Positions 1 to 8,884 of a stretch of 64,000 nucleotides of DNA are shown here, piece after piece. The DNA is from DASQMT01 sp963827335 (GTDB lineage: Bacteria > Actinomycetota > Thermoleophilia > Solirubrobacterales > Solirubrobacteraceae): positions 432,195 to 496,194 of the forward strand of contig CAWHAP010000018.1 of the NCBI GenBank assembly GCA_963827335.1, written 5' to 3'. A model generated the notes under the pieces. The model was not told the DNA's origin. It was given only the letters and a program-made list of their open reading frames with translations, and ran no database searches. Both the position numbers and the translations under genes were made by a program. Within the stretch, counting starts at the first letter, position 1, and each line of letters starts with the position of its first letter.

Positions 1-843
1 GCGTGGGCCGAGGCCAACGGCCCCGTGCAGGTGATCGACGGAGACATCTGCGATCGCGCGCTCGTCGACGAGCTGACCCAGGGCATCGACATCGTCTTCC
101 ACCAGGCCGCCATCCGCATCACGCAGTGCGCGGAGGAGCCCCGGCTGGCCAAGGACGTGATGATCGACGGCACCTACAACGTGCTCGAGTCCGCCGTGCG
201 CCACAACGTCCCCAAGGTCGTCGCCGCGTCGTCGGCCTCGGTCTACGGGCTGGCCGAGACGTTCCCGACCACGGAGGCGCACCACCCCTATGCCAACGAC
301 ACGCTGTACGGCGCGGCGAAGGTGTTCAACGAGGGGCTGCTCCGCAGCTTCCACGCCATGTACGGCCTCGACTACGTGGCGCTTCGCTACTTCAACGTCT
401 ACGGGCCGCGGATGGACATCCACGGCGTCTACACGGAGGTCCTGGTCCGCTGGATGGAGCGGATCACGCAGGGCACGCCGCCGCTGATCCTCGGCGACGG
501 GTCCCAGACGATGGACTTCGTCTACATCCCCGAGGTGGCCCGGGCCAACATCCTCGCCGCCGAGGCGGGCGTGACCGATCAGGTCTACAACATCGCCTGC
601 GGCGTCGAGACGAGCCTGCTCGAGCTGGCCCAGCTGCTGCTCAAGGTGATGGGCGCCGAGGGCCTCGAGATCGAGTTCGGCCCCGAGCGCGCCGTCAACC
701 GCGTGCCGCGCCGCCTGGCCGACACGACGGCCGCCGCGCGCGACCTGGGCTTCACGGCCGAGGTCGACATCGAGGCCGGCCTGCGCGGCCTGGTCGAGTG
801 GTGGCGCGCCGAGCGCGCCCCCAGCCTGGCGGGTGCCAAGTGA
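1..843 (+). CDS. NAD-dependent sugar-nucleotide epimerase/dehydratase (5' truncated)
   Basis: The window opens inside this gene, so the N-terminal GxxGxxG nucleotide-binding turn is missing and 280 codons remain in frame 1. It is an extended short-chain dehydrogenase/reductase acting on a sugar nucleotide, cytoplasmic. Visible signatures are VFHQAAI, the SSASVYG stretch with the catalytic Ser, the YGAAK Tyr-x3-Lys pair, and RYFNVYGPR, followed by the substrate-binding C-terminal half. The stop overlaps the GTG of the following aminotransferase, so the two are probably translated together and may make an activated amino sugar for the glycan cluster. The exact substrate (UDP-glucose, UDP-GlcNAc or a dTDP sugar) cannot be told from sequence. 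Confidence 0.88.
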   Translation, partial: AWAEANGPVQVIDGDICDRALVDELTQGIDIVFHQAAIRITQCAEEPRLAKDVMIDGTYNVLESAVRHNVPKVVAASSASVYGLAETFPTTEAHHPYANDTLYGAAKVFNEGLLRSFHAMYGLDYVALRYFNVYGPRMDIHGVYTEVLVRWMERITQGTPPLILGDGSQTMDFVYIPEVARANILAAEAGVTDQVYNIACGVETSLLELAQLLLKVMGAEGLEIEFGPERAVNRVPRRLADTTAAARDLGFTAEVDIEAGLRGLVEWWRAERAPSLAGAK

Positions 844-2015
844 ACATCCCGATCTCCAAGCCGTACCTGACCGGGGACGAGGGCGCCGCCGTCGCGGCGG
901 TCGTCGCCTCCGGCTGGGTCTCGCAGGGCCCGCGCGTGCGCGAGTTCGAGCAGGCCTTCGCCGAGCGCGTCGGCGCCGCCGACGCAGTCGCCGTGACGAG
1001 CTGCACGACCGCGCTGCACCTCGCGCTGTACGCCTCGGGTGTCGGCCCCGGCGACGAGGTCATCGTGCCCTCGCTCTCGTTCATCGCCACGGCCAACGCG
1101 GTCTGGCAGTGCGGCGCGACGCCGGTCTTCGCCGACGTCGACCCGCGCACGTACAACCTCGACCCGGCGGCCGCCGAGCGCGCGATCACCCCGCGCACGA
1201 AGGCGATCATGCCGGTCCACCAGGTCGGCCTGCCCGCCGACATGGACGCGTTCCTCGAGCTCGGCCGGCGCCACGGCCTGGTCGTCGTCGAGGACGCGGC
1301 CTGCGCGATCGGCGCGACCTACAAGGGGCAGCCGATCGGCTCGCTCGGCCCGCTGGCGTGCTTCTCGCTGCACCCGCGCAAGGTGATCACCACCGGCGAG
1401 GGCGGCATCATCGCCGTCCAGGACCCGGAGATGGCCGCCCAGCTGCGCTTGCTGCGCCAGCACGCGATGGACGTCTCGGACCTCGCGCGCCACAGCGCGA
1501 AGGACGTGGTCATCGAGCGCTATCCGGCGCGCGGCTGGAACTACCGCATGACCGACATGCAGGCCGCCCTCGGGCTCTGCCAGATGGAGGTGCTCGACGA
1601 GATCCTCGAGCACCGCCGCCGGCTCGCGGACCGGTACACGGCGGCGCTGGAACAGCTGCCGGCGCTGCACGCCCCGTACGACCCGGAGGACTCCGAGCGC
1701 ACGTGGCAGTCCTACAGCGTCCGCGTCGACCCGGCCTCCCCCGTGGAGCGCACGGAGCTGATGCGGCTGCTGCTGGCCGACGGCATCGCGACCCGGCGCG
1801 GCGTGATGGCGATCCATCACGAGGACGCCTACGCCGAGCTGGGGCCGTTCGACCTCCCGCACACGGACGAGGCGGCCGCCGACGTGCTGATGCTGCCGCT
1901 CTACGCGGGGCTGACGGACGCCGAGCAGGACTTCGTGATCGAGCGGCTCTTCGCGCACGCGGCCGACGGAGCGGTCGCGTTCACCACCGCGGGCGACGGA
2001 ATCGCCCTGAGCTGA
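840..2015 (+). CDS. DegT/DnrJ/EryC1-family sugar aminotransferase
   Basis: PLP-dependent fold-type-I aminotransferase of 391 residues that transfers an amino group to a keto-sugar nucleotide. Family marks are the N-terminal IPISKPYLTGDE, VTSCTTALHLAL (cofactor phosphate loop), VVVEDAACAIGA with the PLP-contacting Asp, and the internal aldimine lysine in SLHPRKVITTGEGG (about K181). The GTG start at 840 overlaps the upstream TGA (GTGA), and no better start lies downstream before the conserved N-terminus. Its partner is the preceding epimerase/dehydratase; the stop overlaps the start region of the initiating transferase. A second, more distant DegT enzyme lies at 41245-42384. Confidence 0.92.
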   Translation: MNIPISKPYLTGDEGAAVAAVVASGWVSQGPRVREFEQAFAERVGAADAVAVTSCTTALHLALYASGVGPGDEVIVPSLSFIATANAVWQCGATPVFADVDPRTYNLDPAAAERAITPRTKAIMPVHQVGLPADMDAFLELGRRHGLVVVEDAACAIGATYKGQPIGSLGPLACFSLHPRKVITTGEGGIIAVQDPEMAAQLRLLRQHAMDVSDLARHSAKDVVIERYPARGWNYRMTDMQAALGLCQMEVLDEILEHRRRLADRYTAALEQLPALHAPYDPEDSERTWQSYSVRVDPASPVERTELMRLLLADGIATRRGVMAIHHEDAYAELGPFDLPHTDEAAADVLMLPLYAGLTDAEQDFVIERLFAHAADGAVAFTTAGDGIALS

Positions 2016-2016
2016 T

Positions 2017-2024
2017 GGAGGAGG
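2017..2024 (+). promoter_or_regulatory. Shine-Dalgarno site deciding the start of the initiating transferase
   Basis: GGAGGAGG ends 5 nt before the GTG at 2030. An ATG at 2015 overlaps the preceding stop (TGATG) but would place this purine run inside its own coding sequence, so GTG 2030 is preferred. Confidence 0.55.
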
Positions 2025-2029
2025 CGAGC

Positions 2030-2695
2030 GTGAGCACGATGGACGGCGGCAACCTCGGCACGGTCCTGGTCGGCCGGCGCGAGCGGACGGCGACCGACGT
2101 CGCCTGCCGCACGCTGGACCTGATCGCCGTCGTCGTGCTGGTCGTCCTGCTCGCGCCGCTGCTCCTCGTGCTCGCCGTGCTCGTGCGCCTGGACACGCCC
2201 GGACCCGTGCTGTTCCGCCAGCAGCGCGTGGGCCGGGACCGCAAGCTGTTCTGGGTCGCCAAGTTCCGCACGATGCACCATGGCGCGAGCGACGACGTGC
2301 ACCGCGGCCACGTCCTCGCGCTGATCGAGTCGGGCACGAAGGCGGGCAAGCTCGCGGCCGACTCGCGCGTGACCCGCATCGGCGGGTTCCTGCGCCGCAC
2401 CAGCCTCGACGAGCTGCCGCAGCTCTGGAACGTGCTGCGCGGGGAGATGTCGCTCGTCGGCCCGCGCCCGCCGATCCCGTACGAGGTCGACGCGTACCCG
2501 CCGCACTGGCTCGGCCGCTTCGCGGTCAAGCCCGGCGTGACGGGGCTGTGGCAGGTCAGCGGCCGCTCCGAGGTGAGCCTCGAGGAGATGATCGAGCTCG
2601 ACGTCGAGTACGTGCGCCGCCGGTCCGTGATGTTCAACCTCTGGATCCTCCTGCGGACGATCCCGGCCGTGCTGTCCATGAGAGGAGCGGGATGA
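2030..2695 (+). CDS. Undecaprenyl-phosphate sugar phosphotransferase (initiating transferase)
   Basis: Monotopic membrane enzyme of 221 residues that transfers a sugar-1-phosphate from a nucleotide sugar to undecaprenyl phosphate, the first step of repeat-unit assembly. It has one hydrophobic segment near residues 22-45, then the bacterial sugar transferase core: KFRTMH, the RTSLDELPQLWNVLRGEMS block, GPRPP and KPGVTGLWQVSGR. It is the short form without the extra N-terminal membrane domain seen in WbaP. Start GTG 2030 is chosen for its strong ribosome site; ATG 2015 would add five residues. The stop overlaps the ATG of the large secreted protein by ATGA. Confidence 0.92.
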   Translation: MSTMDGGNLGTVLVGRRERTATDVACRTLDLIAVVVLVVLLAPLLLVLAVLVRLDTPGPVLFRQQRVGRDRKLFWVAKFRTMHHGASDDVHRGHVLALIESGTKAGKLAADSRVTRIGGFLRRTSLDELPQLWNVLRGEMSLVGPRPPIPYEVDAYPPHWLGRFAVKPGVTGLWQVSGRSEVSLEEMIELDVEYVRRRSVMFNLWILLRTIPAVLSMRGAG

Positions 2696-5600
2696 CCGTG
2701 CGCCGGATCCTGTCCATCGCGCCGGCGCTCCTGCCGGCGTTCGTGCTTGTCGGGCTGGCGCTCCCGGGCGCCGCGTCCGCGCAGGGCAACCCGTGCGCCG
2801 CCCCCGTGACCAACGAGGTCGCGTGCGAGAACACCAAGGCCGGCAACCCCGAGTCCGAGTGGGGGCTGTCCAACACCACCGGCGACGAGTCGCTCCAGGG
2901 CTTCGCCACGAGCATGAGCGTCAACCGCGGCTCGGCGATCTCGTTCAAGATCGACACGACCGCACCGGGCTACACGATCGACATCTACCGGATCGGCTAC
3001 TACAACGGCGACGGCGCCCGCCGCGTCGTCACCGGCCTCGCCCACAGCGCGCCGCAGAACCAGCCCAACTGCCAGACGACGGCCGCCACCGGGCTGATCG
3101 ACTGCGGCAACTGGGCGGTCTCGGCGACCTGGAACGTCCCCACGACGATGGTCTCGGGCCTGTACGTCGCGAACCTGACGCGGACGGACGACGGCGGCAG
3201 CAGCCACATCACGTTCGTCGTCCGCAACGACACGAGCAGCTCCGACGTGACGGTGCAGACGTCCGACACGACGTGGCAGGCCTACAACACCTACGGCGGC
3301 AACAGCCTCTACCAGTGCCAGGTCGCCTGCCCGAACGTCAACCCGGACGGCTACTTCGCGGCGCTCGCCGTCTCCTACAACCGGCCCTTCCAGACGGCCA
3401 GCGTGCCGTCGTGGTGGACGTCGGCGGAGTACCCGATGATCCGCTTCCTCGAGGCGAACGGGTACAACCTCAACTACGTCTCGGGCGTCGACGTGCACGC
3501 GCGCGGCAACCTGCTCCAGGGCAAGAAGGCCTTCATCGCCACCGGGCACGACGAGTACTGGTCCGCGAGCCAGCGCAACAGCGTCAAGGCGGCGCGCGAC
3601 AGCGGCACCAGCCTGGCCTTCTTCACCGGCAACGACATCTTCTGGAAGACGCGCTGGGCGGACAGCGCGCTCGGGACGACCGACCGCGCCAGCCGCACGA
3701 TGATCTCCTACAAGGACACCCACTTCCAGGGCCGCGCCGACCCGGTCGAGTGGACCGGCACCTGGCGCGACCCGCGCTTCGCCGCGCTGCCCGAGATGGA
3801 GCCGGAGAACTCGCTGACCGGGCAGTCGTTCATCGTCAACAGCGGCTCCGCGGCGATCACCGTGCCGTGGACCTACAAGGCGATGCGGATGTGGCGCAAC
3901 ACGCCCGTCGCGAGCCTCGCCACGGGCCAGAGCGCGACGCTGTCGCCCCAGACGCTCGGCTACGAGTGGGACGAGGACCCCGACAACGGCTTCCGCCCCG
4001 CCGGCCAGTTCCGCCTGTCCTCGACCACCGTCTCCGGCGTCGAGATCTTCACCGACCACGGCACCACGACGGCGATCGGCACCGCGACGCACAACATGAC
4101 GATGCACAAGAAGGGCAACGCGCTCGTCTTCGGCGCCGGCACCGTGCAGTGGTCCTGGGGCCTGGACAGCGCGAACCCGATCGGCAACGCGCCGAACACG
4201 ACGATGCGCCAGGCGACGGTCAACCTGCTCGCCGACATGGGGGCGCAGCCGTTCGCCCCCGCCAGCGGGCTGACGCGCGCCACCAAGACGACCGACACGA
4301 CCGCCCCGGTGGCGACGCTGACCGCGCCCGCCAACAACGCGACCGTGGCCGACGGCGCGGCCGTGACCGTCTCCGGCACCGCGACCGACGCGGGCGGCGC
4401 CGTCGCCGGCGTCGAGGTCTCGACCGACGGCGGCGCGACCTGGCACCCGGCGACGGGCACCACGAGCTGGAGCTACACGTGGGCCGCGCACGGCGCGCCG
4501 ACCTCGAACCTGCGCGTGCGCGCCGTCGACGACAGCGGCAACCTGCAGACGGCGGGCGCCGGCATCACCGTCAACGTCACCTGCCCCTGCTCGCTGTGGG
4601 GCAACCAGATCACCCCGGCCACGGCCAACCGCGACTCCGGCGACCCCGGCGCGATCGAGCTGGGCCTGAAGTTCCGCTCCGACGTCTACGGCGCCGTCAC
4701 CGGCGTGCGCTTCTACAAGTCGGCCGCCAACACCGGCACGCACATCGGCAGCCTGTGGAACGAGGCCGGCGACCGCCTGGCCCAGGTCACCTTCCCGAAC
4801 GAGACCGCCTCCGGCTGGCAGCAGGCGACGTTCTCCCAGCCGGTCCAGATCCAGCCCAACACGACCTACGTCATCTCCTACTTCGCGCCGAACGGGCACT
4901 ACGCGGCCACGAAGGACTACCTGTGGCCCGGCCCGTCGCCGGGGCCCAGCGGGCTGAGCACGATCGACGCCAAGCCGCTGCACGCGGTCAAGAACTTCGG
5001 CGCCGCGACGAACGGCCTGTACGCCTACGGCACGTCGAGCACGTTCCCGACCGGGACGTTCTCGGCGACCAACTACTGGGTCGACCCGATGTTCACGCCG
5101 ACGCCCGCGCCCGGCACGGTGACGAACGTCACCGCCACCGCGGCCGGCACCAACTCGGCGACCGTCTCGTGGACCGCGCCCGCCACGGGCGGCACCCCGG
5201 CGTCCTACCGGATCACGCCCTACGTCGGCGCGACGGCCCAGGCGGCGACGACGATCACCGGCACCCCGCCGGCGACCTCGGCGACCGTGACCGGCCTGAC
5301 CACGGGGACGACCTACCGCTTCACCGTGCAGGCGATCAACCCCGCGGGGTCCGGCCCGGCGTCGGCCCAGTCCAACGCGGTGACGCCGCTCACCGCGGTC
5401 GCGCCGAGCGCGCCGACCAACGTCGTCGCGCGGCCGGTCACGGCCTCGGCCCAGGTGGAGTGGACCGCGCCCGCCAGCAACGGCGACAGCGCGATCACCG
5501 GCTACACGATCACGCCGTACGTCGGCGCGACCGCGCAGCCGTCGACGACCGCCGCGGCGGGCACGACGAGCAAGGTCGTGACCGGCCTCACGAACGGCAC

Positions 5601-8253
5601 GGCCTACACGTTCCGCGTGACCGCGACCAACGCGGTGGGGACGAGCCCCGCGTCGGCGGCCTCGAACGCCGCGACGCCGCAGAACACGATCTTCGAGCTG
5701 GCCACGCCCAGCGTCGTCGACGGCGCCGACACCGGCGCGGTGACGCTCGGCGTCAAGTTCCGCTCGGACGTGACCGGCACGGTCACGGGCGTGCGTTTCT
5801 ACAAGGCCGCGGCGAACACCGGGACGCACACCGGCGCGCTGTGGCCCGCGACCGGCGGGGCGCCGCTCGCCACGGCCACGTTCACGAACGAGAGCGCGTC
5901 AGGCTGGCAGACCGTGACGTTCGCGACGCCGGTCCCCGTCACCGCGGGCACGACCTACGTCGCTTCCTACCACACGACGAACGGCCACTACTCGATCACG
6001 GGCGGCGGCCTGGCCAACGGCGCCGACAACGCGCCGCTGCACGCGCTGGCGAACAGCACGTCGGCGAACGGCGTGTACGCCTACGGGAGCGCGAGCACCT
6101 TCCCGGCCAGCACGTACAACGCGGCGAGCTACGGGGTCGACGTCCTGTTCTCCGTCCCGGTCCCCGGCGCGGTGGGCAACGTCGCCGCGGCCGCGGCGGG
6201 CGCGAGCTCCGCGAACGTGACGTGGACCGCCCCGACCACGGGCGGCGGGCCGACCTCCTACCGGATCACGCCCTACGCCGGCGCGACGGCGCTCGCCGCC
6301 ACGACGGTCGCGGCGCCGGCGGTCAAGAAGAAGATCGACGGCCTCACGTCCGGCACCACGTACCGCTTCACGGTGCAGGCGCTCAACGGCAGCGGCGGCG
6401 GCCCCGTCTCGGCGCAGTCCAACGCCGTCACGCCCCAGCAGCCGCTGCCGCCCGGCGCGCCGACCGCGGTGATCGCGCGCCCGGCGACGAGCTCGGCGCA
6501 GGTCAGCTGGACCGCGCCCGAGGACGACGGCGAGAGCCCGATCACCGGCTACACGATCACGCCCTCCATCGCGGGCGTCGCCCAGACGCCGATCCAGTCC
6601 TCCGGCACGGGGACGAGCCGGACGATCACCGGCCTGTCCAACGGCACCGCCTACACGTTCCGCGTGTCGGCCACGAACGCGATCGGCACCGGCGCCCTGT
6701 CGGCGGCGTCCGATCCCGCGACGCCGGGCTACACCCTGTTCGAGCACGTCACGCCGGGCACGCCGGACTCCGGTGACACGGGCGCGGTCGAGATCGGCGT
6801 GAAGTTCCGCGCCGACCGGGCCGGCAAGGCCACCGGCATCCGCTTCTACAAGGCGGCCGCGAACACGGGCACGCACGTCGGCAACCTGTGGAGCGCCACG
6901 GGCGCCCCGCTCGCCTCGGCGACGTTCACGAACGAGAGCGCCTCCGGCTGGCAGACCGTCCGCTTCGCCTCGCCGGTCACGCTCACCCCGAACACGACCT
7001 ACGTCGCCTCCTACCACGCGCCCGCCGGCCATTACGCCGTCACCGGCCAGGGGCTGGCCGCCGCCGTCGACAACGGGCCGCTGCACTCGCTGGCGGGCAC
7101 GACCACCGACAACGGCGTCTACGCCTACGGCACGAGCCGCTTCCCGTCGGCGTCCTACAACGACGCGAACTACTGGGTCGACGTCCTCTTCGAGGGCGAG
7201 GCGGTGCCGGGCGCGCCGACGGGCGTGACCGCGACCGCCGGCCAGGCCTCGGCGACCCTGTCCTGGACCGCCCCGGCTAGCGGCGGCGCGCCGACCTCCT
7301 ACGAGGTGACGCCGTACATCGGCGCCACCGCGCAGGCGCCGAAGACCGTCACCGGCACGCCGCCGGCGACGTCGACGACCGTCACGGGCCTCGCCGCGGG
7401 CACGGCGTACACGTTCCGCGTGCGCGCCGCCAACATCGAGGGCGACGGGCCGCAGTCGGCCGCCTCGAACGCCGTGACGCCGACGAGCGCCGGCCTGCCG
7501 GCCGCGCCGACGGGCGTCACCGCGGCGCCGGACGCCGAGGCCGCGGTCGTCCGCTGGACCCCGGCCGGCGACGGCGGCAGCGCCCTGACCACCTACACCG
7601 TCACGCCGTATGTCGGCGGGGTCGCCCAGGCGGCGACGACGGTCGACGCCCCGGCGAGCCGGGCGACGGTGACCGGCCTGACCCTCGGCACGAGCTACAC
7701 CTTCCGCGTCCGCGCGAACAACGCGAACGGCGCCGGCACGCAGTCCGCCGAGACGGCCGCCGTCAGCCCGATGCGGTCGATCTTCGGCTTCGCGGCGCCG
7801 GTCACCGCCGACGGCGGCGACGGCGGCTCCGTCGAGCTCGGCGTCCGCTTCCAGAGCAGCCAGGCCGGGACGGTCGCCGGCATCCGCTTCTACAAGGCGG
7901 CGGCCAACACCGGGACGCACGTCGGCACGCTGTGGTCCGCGACGGGCGAGCAGCAGGCGCGGGCCACGTTCACCGGCGAGGGCCCGTCCGGCTGGCAGAG
8001 CGTCCTGTTCAGCACGCCGGTGGCGGTCACCGCCAACACCACGTACGTGGCGAGCTACCACGCGCCCGCGGGGCACTACTCGGTGTCCGGGCACGCGTTC
8101 GACAGCGTCGTGGCCAACCCGCCGCTGTCCGCGCTCGCCGACGCCGGCGGGGGCAACGGCCTCTATCGCTACACGGCTGCGCCGGACTTCCCGACGAGCA
8201 GCTTCAACGCCACGAACTACTACGTCGACGTCCTCTACCAGTCCGGACCGTGA
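2692..8253 (+). CDS. Giant secreted protein: dimethylformamidase-like domain, Ig-like domain, four DUF4082 and six Fn3 modules
   Basis: Secreted protein of 1853 residues with a signal peptide ending near PGAASA (about residue 30). Residues about 45-525 match the N,N-dimethylformamidase beta-subunit C-terminal-like domain, with stretches such as QAYNTYGGNSLY, ATGHDEYWS and FFTGNDIFWKTRW. Residues about 536-625 are Ig-like (TAPANNATVADG). Four DUF4082-like modules begin near residues 633, 998, 1345 and 1695, each carrying GVRFYK or GIRFYK and NTGTH; pairs of fibronectin type III repeats fill the three gaps. No sortase motif or C-terminal anchor is visible. It sits in the glycan cluster with ATGA coupling upstream and GTGA coupling downstream, so a role at the cell surface, possibly on a glycan substrate, is inferred. 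Amidase activity is not demonstrated by these residues. Confidence 0.88.
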   Translation: MTVRRILSIAPALLPAFVLVGLALPGAASAQGNPCAAPVTNEVACENTKAGNPESEWGLSNTTGDESLQGFATSMSVNRGSAISFKIDTTAPGYTIDIYRIGYYNGDGARRVVTGLAHSAPQNQPNCQTTAATGLIDCGNWAVSATWNVPTTMVSGLYVANLTRTDDGGSSHITFVVRNDTSSSDVTVQTSDTTWQAYNTYGGNSLYQCQVACPNVNPDGYFAALAVSYNRPFQTASVPSWWTSAEYPMIRFLEANGYNLNYVSGVDVHARGNLLQGKKAFIATGHDEYWSASQRNSVKAARDSGTSLAFFTGNDIFWKTRWADSALGTTDRASRTMISYKDTHFQGRADPVEWTGTWRDPRFAALPEMEPENSLTGQSFIVNSGSAAITVPWTYKAMRMWRNTPVASLATGQSATLSPQTLGYEWDEDPDNGFRPAGQFRLSSTTVSGVEIFTDHGTTTAIGTATHNMTMHKKGNALVFGAGTVQWSWGLDSANPIGNAPNTTMRQATVNLLADMGAQPFAPASGLTRATKTTDTTAPVATLTAPANNATVADGAAVTVSGTATDAGGAVAGVEVSTDGGATWHPATGTTSWSYTWAAHGAPTSNLRVRAVDDSGNLQTAGAGITVNVTCPCSLWGNQITPATANRDSGDPGAIELGLKFRSDVYGAVTGVRFYKSAANTGTHIGSLWNEAGDRLAQVTFPNETASGWQQATFSQPVQIQPNTTYVISYFAPNGHYAATKDYLWPGPSPGPSGLSTIDAKPLHAVKNFGAATNGLYAYGTSSTFPTGTFSATNYWVDPMFTPTPAPGTVTNVTATAAGTNSATVSWTAPATGGTPASYRITPYVGATAQAATTITGTPPATSATVTGLTTGTTYRFTVQAINPAGSGPASAQSNAVTPLTAVAPSAPTNVVARPVTASAQVEWTAPASNGDSAITGYTITPYVGATAQPSTTAAAGTTSKVVTGLTNGTAYTFRVTATNAVGTSPASAASNAATPQNTIFELATPSVVDGADTGAVTLGVKFRSDVTGTVTGVRFYKAAANTGTHTGALWPATGGAPLATATFTNESASGWQTVTFATPVPVTAGTTYVASYHTTNGHYSITGGGLANGADNAPLHALANSTSANGVYAYGSASTFPASTYNAASYGVDVLFSVPVPGAVGNVAAAAAGASSANVTWTAPTTGGGPTSYRITPYAGATALAATTVAAPAVKKKIDGLTSGTTYRFTVQALNGSGGGPVSAQSNAVTPQQPLPPGAPTAVIARPATSSAQVSWTAPEDDGESPITGYTITPSIAGVAQTPIQSSGTGTSRTITGLSNGTAYTFRVSATNAIGTGALSAASDPATPGYTLFEHVTPGTPDSGDTGAVEIGVKFRADRAGKATGIRFYKAAANTGTHVGNLWSATGAPLASATFTNESASGWQTVRFASPVTLTPNTTYVASYHAPAGHYAVTGQGLAAAVDNGPLHSLAGTTTDNGVYAYGTSRFPSASYNDANYWVDVLFEGEAVPGAPTGVTATAGQASATLSWTAPASGGAPTSYEVTPYIGATAQAPKTVTGTPPATSTTVTGLAAGTAYTFRVRAANIEGDGPQSAASNAVTPTSAGLPAAPTGVTAAPDAEAAVVRWTPAGDGGSALTTYTVTPYVGGVAQAATTVDAPASRATVTGLTLGTSYTFRVRANNANGAGTQSAETAAVSPMRSIFGFAAPVTADGGDGGSVELGVRFQSSQAGTVAGIRFYKAAANTGTHVGTLWSATGEQQARATFTGEGPSGWQSVLFSTPVAVTANTTYVASYHAPAGHYSVSGHAFDSVVANPPLSALADAGGGNGLYRYTAAPDFPTSSFNATNYYVDVLYQSGP
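4591..8250 (+). repeat. Intragenic tandem repeat, about 1.05 kb period (DUF4082 + two Fn3)
   Basis: Within the giant secreted protein the unit DUF4082-Fn3-Fn3 starts near 4591, 5686 and 6736, and a fourth DUF4082 starts near 7780 without Fn3 after it. Units share long near-identical stretches at both protein and DNA level, for example the codons for FYKAAANTGTH. This points to internal duplication and makes the region prone to recombination and assembly error. Confidence 0.8.
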
Positions 8254-8864
8254 TCCAACGCACCTTGACATCCCCTCCCGCCGCACGGCGCGCCCTCGGC
8301 GCGCTCATCGCGGCCGCCTGCCTGGCCACCACCGCCGCGTGCGGCGGGTCTGACCCCGAGCCCGCCGCCAAGGCGGCGCTCGGGAGCCCCGAGAACCCGG
8401 TCCAGGCCGTGCAGCCGACCGACGAGGGCGTCACGAGCGAGACGTCGGGCACGGCGACGAAGCCGGGCTTCAAGAGCCTGGTCGAGCAGCAGGCCGGCAA
8501 GCCGGTGGAGCGGGACCGCTCCAACCCGTGCGCGCTCGTCACCAAGGCGCAGGCGCAGGCGATCCTCGGCGGGCGGCTGCTGGACCCGGTGCTCGCACCC
8601 CAGGGACCGACGTGCATCTACCGCGACCGCTCGGGGCAGAGCTTCGCGACGCTCGCCTTCCAGGCCGTCGACATCGCCGCGCTGCGGCGCCAGAGCAACC
8701 GCGTGCGCGCGGTGGAGGTCGCCGACCGGCGCGCCTACTGCGGCGTCAACGGCGCGCCGGTCCTCTACCTTCCCGTGGGGAGCAATCGCGTCCTGAGCGT
8801 CAACGCCCAGTGCGAGATCGCGATGCGCTTCGCCAGTCGTGCCGTGCCGCGTCTCGCCGGCTGA
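8250..8864 (+). CDS. Putative lipoprotein, DUF3558-like C-terminal part
   Basis: 204 residues. The N-terminus has a positively charged start, a hydrophobic stretch and TTAACGGS, a plausible but not ideal lipobox with Cys near residue 32, so surface lipidation is likely. A low-complexity linker follows, then NPCALVTKAQAQAILGG and two later Cys residues, which resembles actinobacterial DUF3558-type lipoproteins; that assignment is tentative. GTG at 8250 overlaps the upstream TGA, so it is translationally coupled to the giant secreted protein and may work with it at the cell surface. No enzymatic motif is seen. Confidence 0.72.
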   Translation: MIQRTLTSPPAARRALGALIAAACLATTAACGGSDPEPAAKAALGSPENPVQAVQPTDEGVTSETSGTATKPGFKSLVEQQAGKPVERDRSNPCALVTKAQAQAILGGRLLDPVLAPQGPTCIYRDRSGQSFATLAFQAVDIAALRRQSNRVRAVEVADRRAYCGVNGAPVLYLPVGSNRVLSVNAQCEIAMRFASRAVPRLAG

Positions 8865-8884
8865 ACCGCCCCCGAGGACAGACC

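Noticed and set aside
1981..5829. Very long minus-strand open frames here and at 5899-8286
   Set aside because: They lie opposite the giant secreted protein, are Arg/Gly/Val-rich and lack any domain; this is the usual shadow of high-GC coding DNA.
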